NCBI GenBank assembly: GCA_963678575.2
Contig: CAXXHV010000001.1
Span: 496,001 to 560,000 of the forward strand
Direction of reading: 5' to 3'
Source of the DNA: Pleomorphochaeta sp963678575
Lineage (GTDB): Bacteria; Spirochaetota; Spirochaetia; Sphaerochaetales; Sphaerochaetaceae
Length of the DNA: 64,000 nt
Positions 50,954 through 59,674 of the stretch are shown here, one piece after another. Every line of letters starts with the position of its first letter. Positions within the stretch are counted from its first letter, which is position 1. A program made the translations under genes and the position numbers. The notes beneath the pieces were generated by a model. That model saw only the letters and a list, made by a program, of their open reading frames with translations, searched no databases and was not told the origin of the DNA.

Positions 50954-51458
50954 TGTAAAAACTTCCTTTGGATAAAATATAAGCTGGTTGCTTCTTTTTC
51001 TTTGGTCTTTCTATAATTTCATAAATTATTCCAAAATCTTCAAGCGTATCTAAATAAGCAAAGTGACCATCACCGTCCAATCCAAAACCAGCCCCTTCCA
51101 TAATTATATCTATGCCTTCACTTTTTGCGATTTCTTTTTCTTTATTAATATTGTCAACATATATTCCTAAATGTTGAACACCATATTGATGTTTATTTAA
51201 ATAATCCATATGAATAGATTTACCTTCAAGTGGTTGAATAAATTCCATTCTTGTTTGACCAAAATATGTTAAACCAATCTTTAAATTATAGGAAGAGTTT
51301 CCCCCTTTATATTTCATTAATGTTAATATATTTGGTCCATAATAATATATTTCCCAGTCTTTGATATTAAATTTAGTTCCATAATATTTAATTGTTTCAT
51401 CTAAATTAGGTGTAACAAAAGCAATTTGACCTATACTTTTACTTAGTAGATTATACAT
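50946..51458 (-). CDS. VOC superfamily protein, glyoxalase/epimerase-like (first of a pair)
   Basis: A 170-residue vicinal-oxygen-chelate protein. IGQIAFVTPNLDETIKYYGTK starts the first beta-alpha-beta-beta-beta unit, TRMEFIQPLEG ends it, and HLGIYVDNINKEKEI with DGHFAYLDT forms the second unit. A Gln, a His and Glu-rich strand ends could bind a metal. It is a distant paralogue of the VOC protein on the other side of the promoter (52262-52747): both contain WxIYxYGP and (F/L)xQPxxG(K/Y)S. GGAG precedes the ATG. VOC enzymes isomerise, epimerise or rearrange; the substrate is unknown, but context points to a sugar. Confidence 0.82.
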   Translation of the reverse strand: MYNLLSKSIGQIAFVTPNLDETIKYYGTKFNIKDWEIYYYGPNILTLMKYKGGNSSYNLKIGLTYFGQTRMEFIQPLEGKSIHMDYLNKHQYGVQHLGIYVDNINKEKEIAKSEGIDIIMEGAGFGLDGDGHFAYLDTLEDFGIIYEIIERPKKKKQPAYILSKGSFYNE

Positions 51459-51479
51459 AAATACTCCAGAGTTGTTATT

Positions 51480-51660
51480 ATACCTGATAATTTATAATTG
51501 ATTATAGCATGCAAAGTTCTTTTTGTACAACTAATGTTTAAATATAAACGTTAACTAGCATTATTTCTTCATAAATGCGATAAAATGTAAATCTATAAAC
51601 ATTTTTGTTGACAAATTTACATTTTGCCAGTTAGACTAGTAAATAGTTAAACATAAATTA
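51480..51660. promoter_or_regulatory. Divergent control region of the second sugar operon
   Basis: On the plus strand TTGACA (51608-51613), 18 nt, TAGACT (51632-51637) is a good promoter for the SIS/ABC operon. Around it are dyads: AAAATGT-N10-ACATTTT (51581-51604), AACA-N4-TGTT overlapping the -35 box, and TGTTTAAATATAAACG (51535-51550). The string ACATTTTG or ACATTTTTG occurs twice. These suit a DeoR repressor made from the adjoining minus-strand gene, though no single clear operator stands out. Confidence 0.55.
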
Positions 51661-51674
51661 GGAGAATTTAAAAA

Positions 51675-52250
51675 ATGGATTATGTTGATTTAGTTGATAT
51701 AGTAATTAATGAAAATAAAGAAGTTCTAAAAAAGATTAATTTAGACGAAATAAATATATTAATTGATGAAATTAATAATGCAAAAACAATTCAATTATAC
51801 GCAATGGGAAGAATGGCCTTATCTATGAGAGGTTTTGCAATGAGATTAAAACATATGGGTTTTGATGTCTATATTGTATATGATACAACTACGCCCTGTA
51901 TTGGGGAAGGTGATCTTCTTCTTGATTTATGTGGGGTAACAAATGTTGAAATGAATATTATAAAATGTGCAAAAGAAGCAAATGCTAGAATTGGTGTAAT
52001 TGGTGCACACCCTGAAAATGATCATGGGAAATTAGCTGATTTTACTGTAAGAGTGCCTGGTCAAATTTTTGGGGGAGATTTAGAAGTTTCATCAATTCAG
52101 CCAATGGCAACACTCCTAGAACAATCAATGTTTCTTTTTACTGATATAATTGTTCAACTATTAATAAATAAAAATAATGTTGATATTGAAACCATGCACA
52201 AAAGACATACTAACCTTGAAGGTATAAGTCAAAGTTTTGCAAAAAATTAA
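51675..52250 (+). CDS. SIS-domain sugar isomerase, 6-phospho-3-hexuloisomerase-like
   Basis: A 191-residue sugar isomerase (SIS) domain protein of HxlB length. IQLYAMGRMALSMRGFAMRLK and HMGFDVYIVYDTTTPCIGEG, then LLDLCGVTN, RIGVIGAHPENDHGKLADF and SSIQPMATLLEQSMFLFTDI follow the HxlB order; the GR-x-A-L-S-M-R-x-F and the GxHPE-like segments form the phosphate site. HxlB interconverts 3-hexulose 6-phosphate and fructose 6-phosphate. No HxlA aldolase gene is present, so here it may act on another 3-keto or 2-keto sugar phosphate. AGGAG lies before the ATG. First gene of the operon. Confidence 0.85.
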   Translation: MDYVDLVDIVINENKEVLKKINLDEINILIDEINNAKTIQLYAMGRMALSMRGFAMRLKHMGFDVYIVYDTTTPCIGEGDLLLDLCGVTNVEMNIIKCAKEANARIGVIGAHPENDHGKLADFTVRVPGQIFGGDLEVSSIQPMATLLEQSMFLFTDIIVQLLINKNNVDIETMHKRHTNLEGISQSFAKN

Positions 52251-52261
52251 GGAGGCAAAAA

Positions 52262-52747
52262 ATGAAAGATGGTGATATATGCCAAATTGCTGAAGTGGTA
52301 ACTGATATAGAAAAAGCTATGAAACATCTTTATCAAGATTTTCAAATTGGTCCTTGGGATATTTATGAATATGGCCCAGATTTTGTTGAAGATTCTTTTT
52401 ATAGAGGAAAGAAAAATACACAACGTTATAAACTTGCAGTATGTTGGGTTGGTTCAGTTCAATATGAATTAATGCAACCAATTGATGGCTATAGTATTTA
52501 TAATGAATTTTTGGAAAAAACAGGAAATGCTCCCGGACTCCAACATTTTAAAAGATATTATAAAGATTGTAAGGCAGAGATTAAACGATTAGAAGAAAAA
52601 GGTTATCAAGTAATTCAAAGTGGTAAAGTTGGTGAAGATGAATTCTACTATCTTTCAACTGAAGATAATATAGGATGCGTGATTGAAATAGGGAATGCTG
52701 GAAAAATTCCAGAACCTATAGATCATTATCCAAAAAAAGCTAAGTAA
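52262..52747 (+). CDS. VOC superfamily protein (second of a pair)
   Basis: A 161-residue VOC-fold protein, 11 bp after the isomerase gene with GGAGG before the ATG. CQIAEVVTDIEKAMKHLYQD starts the first unit, YELMQPIDGYSIYNEFL ends it, and LQHFKRYYKDCKAEIKRLEE with YYLSTEDNIGCVIEIG forms the second. It shares WDIYEYGP and QPIDG with the VOC protein of the divergent gene, so both likely derive from one ancestor and may act in one pathway on either arm. Putative metal ligands: the Glu in VQYELMQP, the His in GLQHF and the terminal Glu in VIEIG. Substrate unknown. Confidence 0.82.
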   Translation: MKDGDICQIAEVVTDIEKAMKHLYQDFQIGPWDIYEYGPDFVEDSFYRGKKNTQRYKLAVCWVGSVQYELMQPIDGYSIYNEFLEKTGNAPGLQHFKRYYKDCKAEIKRLEEKGYQVIQSGKVGEDEFYYLSTEDNIGCVIEIGNAGKIPEPIDHYPKKAK

Positions 52748-52778
52748 TTTTAAATTCCTAAAGGAGGATTATTTTAAT

Positions 52779-53783
52779 ATGAAAAAAATTTTATTAACAG
52801 TTTTAGCATTAGCTATGATTACTCAAGGTGTTGTTTTTGCACAAGGTTCTGCAGAATCATCAAAGAAAGAAGCAGCTGGTGAATACACTATGGTTACAAT
52901 TCCAAAATTAAAAGCAGCTTGGTTCATCCCTTATGATGAAGACAGTAAAAAAGCTGGGAAAGAATTTGGAGTTGAAGTATACATGCAAGCTCCTGCTGCT
53001 GCAGATGAAGCTCAACAAGTTAGATTGATTGAAGATTCAATTAATCAAGGTGTAAATGCATTACTTGTTGTACCTAATGATGCAAATTCATGTATTCCAT
53101 CATTTAAAAAAGCTAGAGAAAATGGAATTGTTGTGTTAACTCATGAATCACCTAATCAACCTGAAGCTGATTATGATATCGAAATGATTGATAATGTTAA
53201 ATTTGGTGAAACAGTAATGGATGAATTAGCAGAAAGCTGTGGGGGTGAAGGTGAATACTGTGTTTATGTTGGTTCATTAACTGTTCCTGCACATAATATT
53301 TGGGCTGATGCTGCAATTGCAAGACAAAAAGCTAAATATCCAAATATGAAAATGGTAGACTCAAAATTCCCTGTATCTGAAGATAGAAATGCATCAAGAC
53401 AAAAAACACTTGAATTATTAACAGTTCATCCAAATCTAGTAGGTATTATTGCTTTTGGATCTCAAGGAGGACCTGGTGCAGGACAAGCTCTTAGAGAAAA
53501 AGGATTAAACGATAAGGTTACTGTTATTGGAACAACTAGTCCAAAGGAAGCTGCCTCATTCTTAGAAGATGGAGCAATGGATTTATGTGTTTTATGGTCA
53601 AGTGGTGATGCTTCATATGCTATGGTTTATATTGCAAAACTTATTCTTGATGGTCGACAAGATGAAATTAAAACAGGTATGGATATTCCAGGAATTGGAT
53701 CCCCTACTGTTGAGGGTATGAATATCTTGTTCAACAATCCTCTTATGGTTGATGCTTCTAATGCAAGTGAATACAGTTTCTAA
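52779..53783 (+). CDS. Sugar ABC transporter substrate-binding protein (ribose/AI-2 type)
   Basis: A 334-residue periplasmic binding protein. The signal peptide MKKILLTVLALAMITQGVVFA is followed by a likely signal-peptidase I site before QGSAESSKK. The body is a two-lobe pentose-type binding fold: PKLKAAWFIPYDEDSKKAGK, VNALLVVPNDANSCIPSFKK, VVLTHESP, VGIIAFGSQGGPGAGQALRE, VIGTTSPKEAASFLEDGAM. The closest types are RhaS/LsrB-like. AAGGAGG precedes the ATG. It is followed by two stem-loops and then the ATPase gene. Ligand is the unknown sugar of the operon. Confidence 0.9.
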   Translation: MKKILLTVLALAMITQGVVFAQGSAESSKKEAAGEYTMVTIPKLKAAWFIPYDEDSKKAGKEFGVEVYMQAPAAADEAQQVRLIEDSINQGVNALLVVPNDANSCIPSFKKARENGIVVLTHESPNQPEADYDIEMIDNVKFGETVMDELAESCGGEGEYCVYVGSLTVPAHNIWADAAIARQKAKYPNMKMVDSKFPVSEDRNASRQKTLELLTVHPNLVGIIAFGSQGGPGAGQALREKGLNDKVTVIGTTSPKEAASFLEDGAMDLCVLWSSGDASYAMVYIAKLILDGRQDEIKTGMDIPGIGSPTVEGMNILFNNPLMVDASNASEYSF

Positions 53784-53787
53784 ATTA

Positions 53788-53840
53788 TAGCCAAAAGGCT
53801 AGGATAATAATCAGTCAAATAATTAATTTGGCTGATTATT
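53788..53840 (+). terminator. Two intercistronic stem-loops after the binding protein gene
   Basis: First, TAGCC-AAAA-GGCTA (53788-53801, 5 bp). Then AATAATCAGTCAAA (53806-53819) pairs with TTTGGCTGATTATT (53827-53840) over 14 bp with one G-U pair and a 7-nt loop. No T tract follows, so it likely protects the binding-protein mRNA end or causes partial attenuation, as in the nucleoside operon. Confidence 0.65.
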
Positions 53841-53866
53841 CATATCATCTTATTTCGGAGTTATAA

Positions 53867-55375
53867 ATGAATTATATAGATATTGAACATTGTTATAAAT
53901 CTTTTGGTGGTGTTCATGCTTTGTCCGATGTTTCTTTCTCACTACAGATAGGAGAAGTTCGTGGTCTAATAGGTGAGAATGGATCCGGGAAATCTACTTT
54001 GATTAAAATTTTAGCAGGATCATTAAAAGCAGATTCTGGTAAAATATCTTTAGAAGGAAAGCCTGTTGATTCTTGGGGCGCTCTTTCTGGTTTAAAAAAA
54101 GGAATAAGTGTTATATATCAAGATTTATCTTTATTTCCAAATCTTACTGTCTTAGAAAATATTTGTCTTTGCGATCAAGTAAAAAGTAAAAAATTTATCG
54201 TTGACAAAAATCATTACATAGATAAAGCCTTGTCACTTATTGAAGATTTAGATATTGGGGTAGATGTGAATGAAATTCTTGGAGAATTAACAATTGCTAA
54301 GCAACAACTTATAGCAATAGCTAGAGCTCTTTTGATTGATTCAAAGTTGTTAATTTTTGATGAACCTACTACGGCTTTAACTAGAGAAGAGATTAATAAA
54401 CTTTTTGCGCTAATTGATAAATTAAAACAAAAAAATATATCCATTATTTTTATCAGTCATAAACTTGATGAGATAATGGAAATTTGTGATTCTTTAACTG
54501 TTCTTAGGGATGGAAAGCATATTGCAACGGAATTAGTAAAGAATCTTTCGATAGAAGATATTGAGACTTTAATGGTCGGTAAGAATTTTAATTACGATAA
54601 AAAAGCTGATTCAAACTCATTCAAGGATAAACAAGTTGTTCTAGAATTAAAAAATCTATCTAAAAAAAATAATTTTAAAAATGTTTCATTTAAGCTTCAT
54701 AAGGGTGAGATTTTAGGTATTTCAGGATTACTGGGAGCCGGTAGAACAGAATTAGCATCAGCAATATTTGGGATTGCTCCTTCAGATAGCGGTAGCATTT
54801 TAATTGATAATAAAAAAATTAAAATAAAAAAAGTATCTGATGCAGTTAAAGCTGGAATTGGATATGTCCCAGAAGATAGATTAATTCAAGGTTTGGTTTT
54901 GAATTATCCACAAAGAGATAATATGGTTGCTCCTTCTCTAAAAAAATATGTTGATAAAAAACATCTAATAGATGAAGAACAAATAACACAGATTGCTCAA
55001 AAATGGACAGATGAAATTGGTGTAAAAACTGATTCAATTTTTAAAACAGCTAGAACTTTATCTGGTGGAAATCAACAAAAGATTGTTATTGCAAAATGGC
55101 TTGAAATGAATCCTAAAGTATTAATTTTAGATGGCCCAACTGTTGGTGTTGATATTGGTGCTAAAGCAGGTATTTTTAAGACTATTACAGATATGGTAGA
55201 TAAATATGGAATGTCAGTAATCCTTATTTCTGATGAAATTCGAGAGTTGACAGATAATTCTAATAGGATACTTATAATGAGAAATGGAAAAATAGCACAA
55301 GAACTAACCGATCCAAAAGATATTGATGATAATTATATTCAAAGTATTCTAAATAAACAGAAAAGAATATTATAA
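53867..55375 (+). CDS. Sugar ABC transporter ATP-binding protein (duplicated)
   Basis: A 502-residue tandem ABC ATPase of the RbsA/LsrA type. Domain 1 has Walker A GENGSGKSTLIK (about residues 38-49), signature LTIAKQQLIAIARAL and Walker B LLIFDEPTTALT. Domain 2 has a changed Walker A (GLLGAGRTELASAI), signature LSGGNQQKIVIAKWL and Walker B VLILDGPTVGVDI with Gly replacing the catalytic Glu, so it is a degenerate site, as usual in this family. GFxYVPEDR-like GYVPEDRLIQG is present. Energises the import of the operon's sugar with the two following permeases. Spacing to the next gene 13 bp. Confidence 0.93.
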   Translation: MNYIDIEHCYKSFGGVHALSDVSFSLQIGEVRGLIGENGSGKSTLIKILAGSLKADSGKISLEGKPVDSWGALSGLKKGISVIYQDLSLFPNLTVLENICLCDQVKSKKFIVDKNHYIDKALSLIEDLDIGVDVNEILGELTIAKQQLIAIARALLIDSKLLIFDEPTTALTREEINKLFALIDKLKQKNISIIFISHKLDEIMEICDSLTVLRDGKHIATELVKNLSIEDIETLMVGKNFNYDKKADSNSFKDKQVVLELKNLSKKNNFKNVSFKLHKGEILGISGLLGAGRTELASAIFGIAPSDSGSILIDNKKIKIKKVSDAVKAGIGYVPEDRLIQGLVLNYPQRDNMVAPSLKKYVDKKHLIDEEQITQIAQKWTDEIGVKTDSIFKTARTLSGGNQQKIVIAKWLEMNPKVLILDGPTVGVDIGAKAGIFKTITDMVDKYGMSVILISDEIRELTDNSNRILIMRNGKIAQELTDPKDIDDNYIQSILNKQKRIL

Positions 55376-55388
55376 GGGAATAGAGAAT

Positions 55389-56402
55389 ATGAAAAAACAA
55401 ATACTTGATGTATTAAAAAAACGTGAAATGTTATTATTTCTTATAATTGTAGCTATTAGCTTGTTTGTACAATCGAGAGCTCCCTCTTTTTTGACTTATG
55501 AAAACATTTCTAATGTGCTCAAAGCTTGTAGTATTGTTGGTATTTTTTCTCTTGGTGTTCTTGTTGTAACAATATCTGGTGGATTTGATGTATCCTTTGT
55601 TGCAATAGCGCAGGTTTCTGAATACTTGGTAGTATGGTTGCTTCTGGGACATATTCAAGGAAATATATATATAGCATTTGCAATGGCTATTGCTGTTGGA
55701 GCAATAATGGGACTATTTAATGGATTTTTAATTGATCATTATAAGATGCCTGCCATAATTATTACTATTTCAACACAAAATTTATTTTATGGAATTCTTT
55801 ATGTTGTTACAGGTGGTCGTCTTTTATATGAAGTCCCAAAATATCTAGCTCCATTATCAACAAATAAAATATTTGCGGCTGTTGCAGCCAATGGTGCTGA
55901 ATATGGTATAAGTACTGTTACAGTTTTATGGTTTGTCTTAGCATTAATAGTGGCACTATTTCTCCGTTATACAATGAGTGGCCGAAGTATATATTTAATG
56001 GGTGGAAATTCTATAGCTGCACAGAGAATTGGCATAAATACTTCTAAGTCAACTTTGATGGTTTATGCTATTGGTGGTGCAATAGCAGGTATTGCTGCAA
56101 TTGCACATATATCAATTATAATGACAGTAATTCCTAATTCTATTGTTGGTACTGAGATGGATACAATTGCTGCTGTTATTTTAGGTGGAGCCTCTATTAC
56201 TGGAGGTGTTGGTAGTGTTGTTGGAACAATACTTGGAGTAATTTTATTTGCAATAATAAATAATAGTTTGACTTTGCTTCAGATTTCTTCAAGTTGGTAT
56301 AATGTATTTATTGGTGGAATAATTTTAGCAAGTATTATTATAAATGCACTTCAGTTAAAACATCAGTTAAGACGTAAAGTGCGTGTAAAAGTTGAAGCTT
56401 AA
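55389..56402 (+). CDS. Sugar ABC transporter permease 1
   Basis: A 337-residue inner-membrane permease of the ribose-type class with 8-10 helices. SRAPSFLTYENISNVLKACS, then VVTISGGFDVSFVAIAQVSE, NGFLIDHYKMPAIIITISTQN, GGNSIAAQRIGINTSKSTLM (the coupling loop) and ILGGASITGGVGSVVGTILG are characteristic blocks. GGGA precedes the ATG. It is homologous to, but clearly different from, permease 2 immediately downstream, so the channel is probably a heterodimer. Confidence 0.92.
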   Translation: MKKQILDVLKKREMLLFLIIVAISLFVQSRAPSFLTYENISNVLKACSIVGIFSLGVLVVTISGGFDVSFVAIAQVSEYLVVWLLLGHIQGNIYIAFAMAIAVGAIMGLFNGFLIDHYKMPAIIITISTQNLFYGILYVVTGGRLLYEVPKYLAPLSTNKIFAAVAANGAEYGISTVTVLWFVLALIVALFLRYTMSGRSIYLMGGNSIAAQRIGINTSKSTLMVYAIGGAIAGIAAIAHISIIMTVIPNSIVGTEMDTIAAVILGGASITGGVGSVVGTILGVILFAIINNSLTLLQISSSWYNVFIGGIILASIIINALQLKHQLRRKVRVKVEA

Positions 56403-56412
56403 GGAGAAAATG

Positions 56413-57414
56413 ATGAAAAAAATTAATTTTAAAAAAAATGAATATACTCCTCTATATATTACTATAATAATTTTATTTATATTAATGTCTATCATTAATG
56501 GACATAAATTTCTATCGATAAATAACTTGAAAGCTATGACTTATCAAATGCCAATGATTGGATTATTAGCAATTGGTATGATGGTAAGTGAATTGTCTGG
56601 AGGAATAAACCTTTCTCTTGTCGCAAATGCTAATTTCAATGGTATTTTTATATTTTTAGTTCTTGCTGGAATAACAAAAGGTGATATGGCTTCTGCTAGT
56701 ATTTTTCAAATTGTGATAGCAATAGCAGCTTCATTTGTAGTAACTATGATAATTGGTTTTATTAACGGATTTTTAATTGCTGTACTCGGAATCCCGGCAT
56801 TACTTGAAACATTGGGTATGATGACGCTCTTAAAAGGATTAAGTCTTGTTATTACAAAGGGGTATACAGTTTCTGGCTTTCCCACTTCATTAACATTTTT
56901 AGGAAATGGAAGTGTTCTAGGGATTCCAATGTCTCTAATAATTTTTATATTAGTTTGTTTTGTGGTGCATATTATATTAGATAGGACAGTTTTTGGTAAA
57001 CAATTATATTTTACTGGTGCAAATCAAGTTGCTGCAAAATATTCAAATATTAATATTGAAAGTGTAATCATAAGAGAATATATGTTATCTGCATTTTTTG
57101 CATTTTCTTGTTCTTTAATAATGATTGGACAAATGAATTCTGTTAAAGCAACTTACTATGATTCATATTTACTTATTGCTGTTCTTGCAAGCTTCTTAGG
57201 AGGTGTTAATCCAGCAGGTGGTTTTGGTAAAATAATGGGAACTATTTTAGCTTCAATTATATTACAAATAATATCAACTGGCTTGAATTTAATGAGAATG
57301 GATCCTTTTATGGTAACCGCTATGTGGGGTGCAATAATTATATTCTTACTTTTTGGTAAAGAACTTGTAACAAATTTTAAAATGTTATTGTTAAAAAGAA
57401 GAAAGGTGGCTTAA
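56413..57414 (+). CDS. Sugar ABC transporter permease 2
   Basis: A 333-residue permease of the same class as its neighbour. I start at ATG 56413 because AAGGAG (56401-56406) is 6 nt before it; ATG 56410 is also possible and a TTG at 56392 lies before the Shine-Dalgarno. MMVSELSGGINLSLVANANF, NGFLIAVLGIPALLETLGMM, GANQVAAKYSNINIESVIIR and VLASFLGGVNPAGGFGKIMG are family blocks, and the EAA-like coupling loop is in the third. Ends directly at the ATG of the epimerase gene. Confidence 0.92.
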   Translation: MKKINFKKNEYTPLYITIIILFILMSIINGHKFLSINNLKAMTYQMPMIGLLAIGMMVSELSGGINLSLVANANFNGIFIFLVLAGITKGDMASASIFQIVIAIAASFVVTMIIGFINGFLIAVLGIPALLETLGMMTLLKGLSLVITKGYTVSGFPTSLTFLGNGSVLGIPMSLIIFILVCFVVHIILDRTVFGKQLYFTGANQVAAKYSNINIESVIIREYMLSAFFAFSCSLIMIGQMNSVKATYYDSYLLIAVLASFLGGVNPAGGFGKIMGTILASIILQIISTGLNLMRMDPFMVTAMWGAIIIFLLFGKELVTNFKMLLLKRRKVA

Positions 57415-58275
57415 ATGAGAAATATTGGTATATATTATGCTTTCTGGTGTAATGAATGGGATGTTGATTTCTTTCCCTATATTAAAAAAGTCAAAGATTT
57501 AGGGTATACGCAATTGGAAATCAATGGTGGTACTATTGTTAATATGAGTGATGATGAGAGAAAAAAAATTAAAAACGAAGCAGATAATCAAGGAATAATA
57601 TTATCTTATGGTATCGGATTAACTTCTAATTATGATGTTTCTTCATTAGATGAAAATACTAGATTAAATGGTGTTGAATTTATGATTAAAATGATTAGAG
57701 CTGTAGGATCTATGGGAGGAGGAACTATTGGAGGAACAGTATATTCTTCTTGGCCAAAGCAATTACCTAAAGGTGAGAAGCGAATAGATTATTTAAAACA
57801 AAGTATTAAAAGTATGAAAGTTCTCGCAAAAATTGCTGAAGAAGAAAATGTAATATTGCTTTGTGAAGTGTTAAATAGATTCGAACAATTTTTGTTAAAT
57901 ACATGTGAGCAAGCATTAGATTTTGTAAAACAAATAAACAGCCCTTCCTGTAAAATTCTTTTGGATACTTTTCATATGAATATTGAAGAAGATTCTATGG
58001 TCAAAGCAATTAAAGATTGTGGTACTTTTCTTGGTGGATTTCATTTAGGTGAAAATAATAGAAAACCTGTAGGTCTTGGTAACATGCCTTGGCATGAGAT
58101 AAAAAAAGCTTTAGATGAAATTAATTATGAAGGATCTCTTGTCCAAGAGCCTTTTGTCATGGCAGGTGGGCAAGTTGGTCAAGATATAGCAGTCTGGAGA
58201 GATATAATTAAAAATCCAGAATTAGATAAATTAGCAAAAGATTCAGCAACTTATATTAAGGAAAATTTAGCGTAA
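57415..58275 (+). CDS. TIM-barrel sugar epimerase, D-psicose/tagatose 3-epimerase-like
   Basis: A 286-residue AP-endonuclease-fold TIM barrel. GIYYAFWCNEWDVDFFPYI and KDLGYTQLEINGG at the start, GGTIGGTVYSSWP, VILLCEVLNRFEQFLLNT with the catalytic Glu, ILLDTFHMNIEEDS with Asp and His ligands, GGFHLGENNR with His and Glu, and SLVQEPFVMAGG with the last Glu form the metal site of ketose 3-epimerases. It would swap the C3 configuration of a ketose. ATG follows the permease stop with no gap; AAAGGTGG precedes it. Last gene of the operon, then a terminator. Confidence 0.88.
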   Translation: MRNIGIYYAFWCNEWDVDFFPYIKKVKDLGYTQLEINGGTIVNMSDDERKKIKNEADNQGIILSYGIGLTSNYDVSSLDENTRLNGVEFMIKMIRAVGSMGGGTIGGTVYSSWPKQLPKGEKRIDYLKQSIKSMKVLAKIAEEENVILLCEVLNRFEQFLLNTCEQALDFVKQINSPSCKILLDTFHMNIEEDSMVKAIKDCGTFLGGFHLGENNRKPVGLGNMPWHEIKKALDEINYEGSLVQEPFVMAGGQVGQDIAVWRDIIKNPELDKLAKDSATYIKENLA

Positions 58276-58306
58276 TTAATATAATATTTTTTATAAATGA
58301 TTTTTT

Positions 58307-58337
58307 AATGTGAAGTGGATTCCCACTTCACATTTTT
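58307..58337 (+). terminator. Intrinsic terminator of the sugar operon
   Basis: AATGTGAAGTGG (58307-58318) pairs perfectly with CCACTTCACATT (58323-58334), 4-nt loop, followed by TTTTTT. On the minus strand the stem is followed by A residues, so it serves the plus-strand operon only. Confidence 0.9.
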
Positions 58338-58373
58338 TAATTTAATAATAAAATAAAATTATAAAATACCAAT

Positions 58374-59594
58374 TTACTTTATTACTTTAATTATGTATCC
58401 ACAAAGGTAGTCGCTTTCAGGGAATGAAATTCTGCTTGGATGATCTGCAGCAGCAGTTAATGTTTCAAGAATTTGAATTTCAATATTATTATCAATAGCT
58501 GCCCAAGATAGGATTGTTTTAAAAGTTTCTAATGAAATACCACCAGAGCAGGAGAATGTAACAATAATTCCATTATTTTTGATTTTTTCCATGGCAAGTC
58601 TATTCAAGTCTTTATAAGCTCTTGAAGCATTTTCTATTTGACTCTTTCTTTTTGCTAATTTTGGAGGATCTAAAATCATTAAGTCATAGTAATCTTTTTC
58701 AATATTTCTCATTTCTTCAAAAATATTACATACTTTTGTATTTACTTTATCTCGAGCAGAAGAATCTAATACATTATTATTAATATTAATATGGATATTT
58801 TTTAATAATGATTTTAATGCAGTATTTGAAGAATCAAAGGCATCTACACTTTTTGCATTAGCTTTTAATGCATGCAAAGTAAATCCTCCAGTATAAGAAC
58901 AGCCATCTAATACTACTTTATTATTACAATATTTTTCTATTTTTACTCTATTATCTCTTTGGTCACAAAAGAATCCACTCTTTTGTCCAGTTCCTGGGAT
59001 AATTTCATAAAGAAGACCTTCTTCTTTAAATTGAATAGGTTCAAATTTTGAATCAGGGGTGAAATATCCTGTTTCATTGTAATAAAGAGTTACTTCTTTT
59101 AGTCCTTCAACACCACAAAAGTTAACATCAGTGTTAATGATTATTAAATTTGGTTTTAATATTTTATATAAAGTTTCAACTACAATGTCTTTTATTTCAA
59201 AGGCAATTCTTGAACTTATAATTACTCTAATAAGACCATTGTAGTAATCAGCAACAATTCCAGGAATGAAATCTGCTTCTGAAAAGATCAAACGGAAAGC
59301 ATTAGTATTATTAGTATTAATCATAATTTCTTTACGTCTTAAGATTGCTTCTTTTACTTTGTTTTGCCACCAAGAATTATCAATTATATCCTTCTTATTC
59401 CAAGTTAGTAAGTGAATAGGAATATGTGATAATTTATCATAATATCCTTGTGCAATAAAATTGTTATTATAGTCAACTACATTACATATACATGGTGATT
59501 GGCAATCAATATTTTCAATTGCTCCTGAAAAAACCCAAGGGTGATGGTTTTTAATTTGTTTTTCTTTACCCGATTTTATGCTTATTATATTCAT
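58374..59594 (-). CDS. rlmI: Class I rRNA large-subunit methyltransferase, RlmI-like
   Basis: A 406-residue protein with an N-terminal PUA RNA-binding domain (KSGKEKQIKNHHPWVFSGAI, about residues 7-26, to about 75), a middle EEHEA-like domain and a C-terminal Rossmann methyltransferase. KVVLDGCSYTGGFTLHALKA is the SAM motif, LDPPKLAKRKSQIENASRAY is the catalytic region and VTFSCSGGIS carries the catalytic Cys. GFFCDQRDNR links the domains. RlmI methylates C1962 of 23S rRNA in E. coli; the target here is inferred. Standalone on the minus strand, divergent from the HAD gene. Confidence 0.9.
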   Translation of the reverse strand: MNIISIKSGKEKQIKNHHPWVFSGAIENIDCQSPCICNVVDYNNNFIAQGYYDKLSHIPIHLLTWNKKDIIDNSWWQNKVKEAILRRKEIMINTNNTNAFRLIFSEADFIPGIVADYYNGLIRVIISSRIAFEIKDIVVETLYKILKPNLIIINTDVNFCGVEGLKEVTLYYNETGYFTPDSKFEPIQFKEEGLLYEIIPGTGQKSGFFCDQRDNRVKIEKYCNNKVVLDGCSYTGGFTLHALKANAKSVDAFDSSNTALKSLLKNIHININNNVLDSSARDKVNTKVCNIFEEMRNIEKDYYDLMILDPPKLAKRKSQIENASRAYKDLNRLAMEKIKNNGIIVTFSCSGGISLETFKTILSWAAIDNNIEIQILETLTAAADHPSRISFPESDYLCGYIIKVIK

Positions 59595-59638
59595 AAATTA
59601 AACAATAGAGTTTTTTCACATAATTGTCAAAAGTCTAG

Positions 59639-59666
59639 TTGATTATTTAAGAGTAGTTGTTAATAA
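59639..59666 (+). promoter_or_regulatory. Promoter implying a leaderless mRNA for the HAD gene
   Basis: TTGATT (59639-59644), 16 nt, TAATAA (59661-59666), then 8 nt to ATG 59675, which has no Shine-Dalgarno. The in-frame TTG at 59657 would lie upstream of the predicted transcript start. Confidence 0.45.
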
Positions 59667-59674
59667 TTATTGAT

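Noticed and set aside
59657..59674. TTG at 59657 as the start of the HAD phosphatase
   Set aside because: It lies in the predicted promoter and lacks a Shine-Dalgarno; ATG 59675 matches the usual length before the DxD motif.
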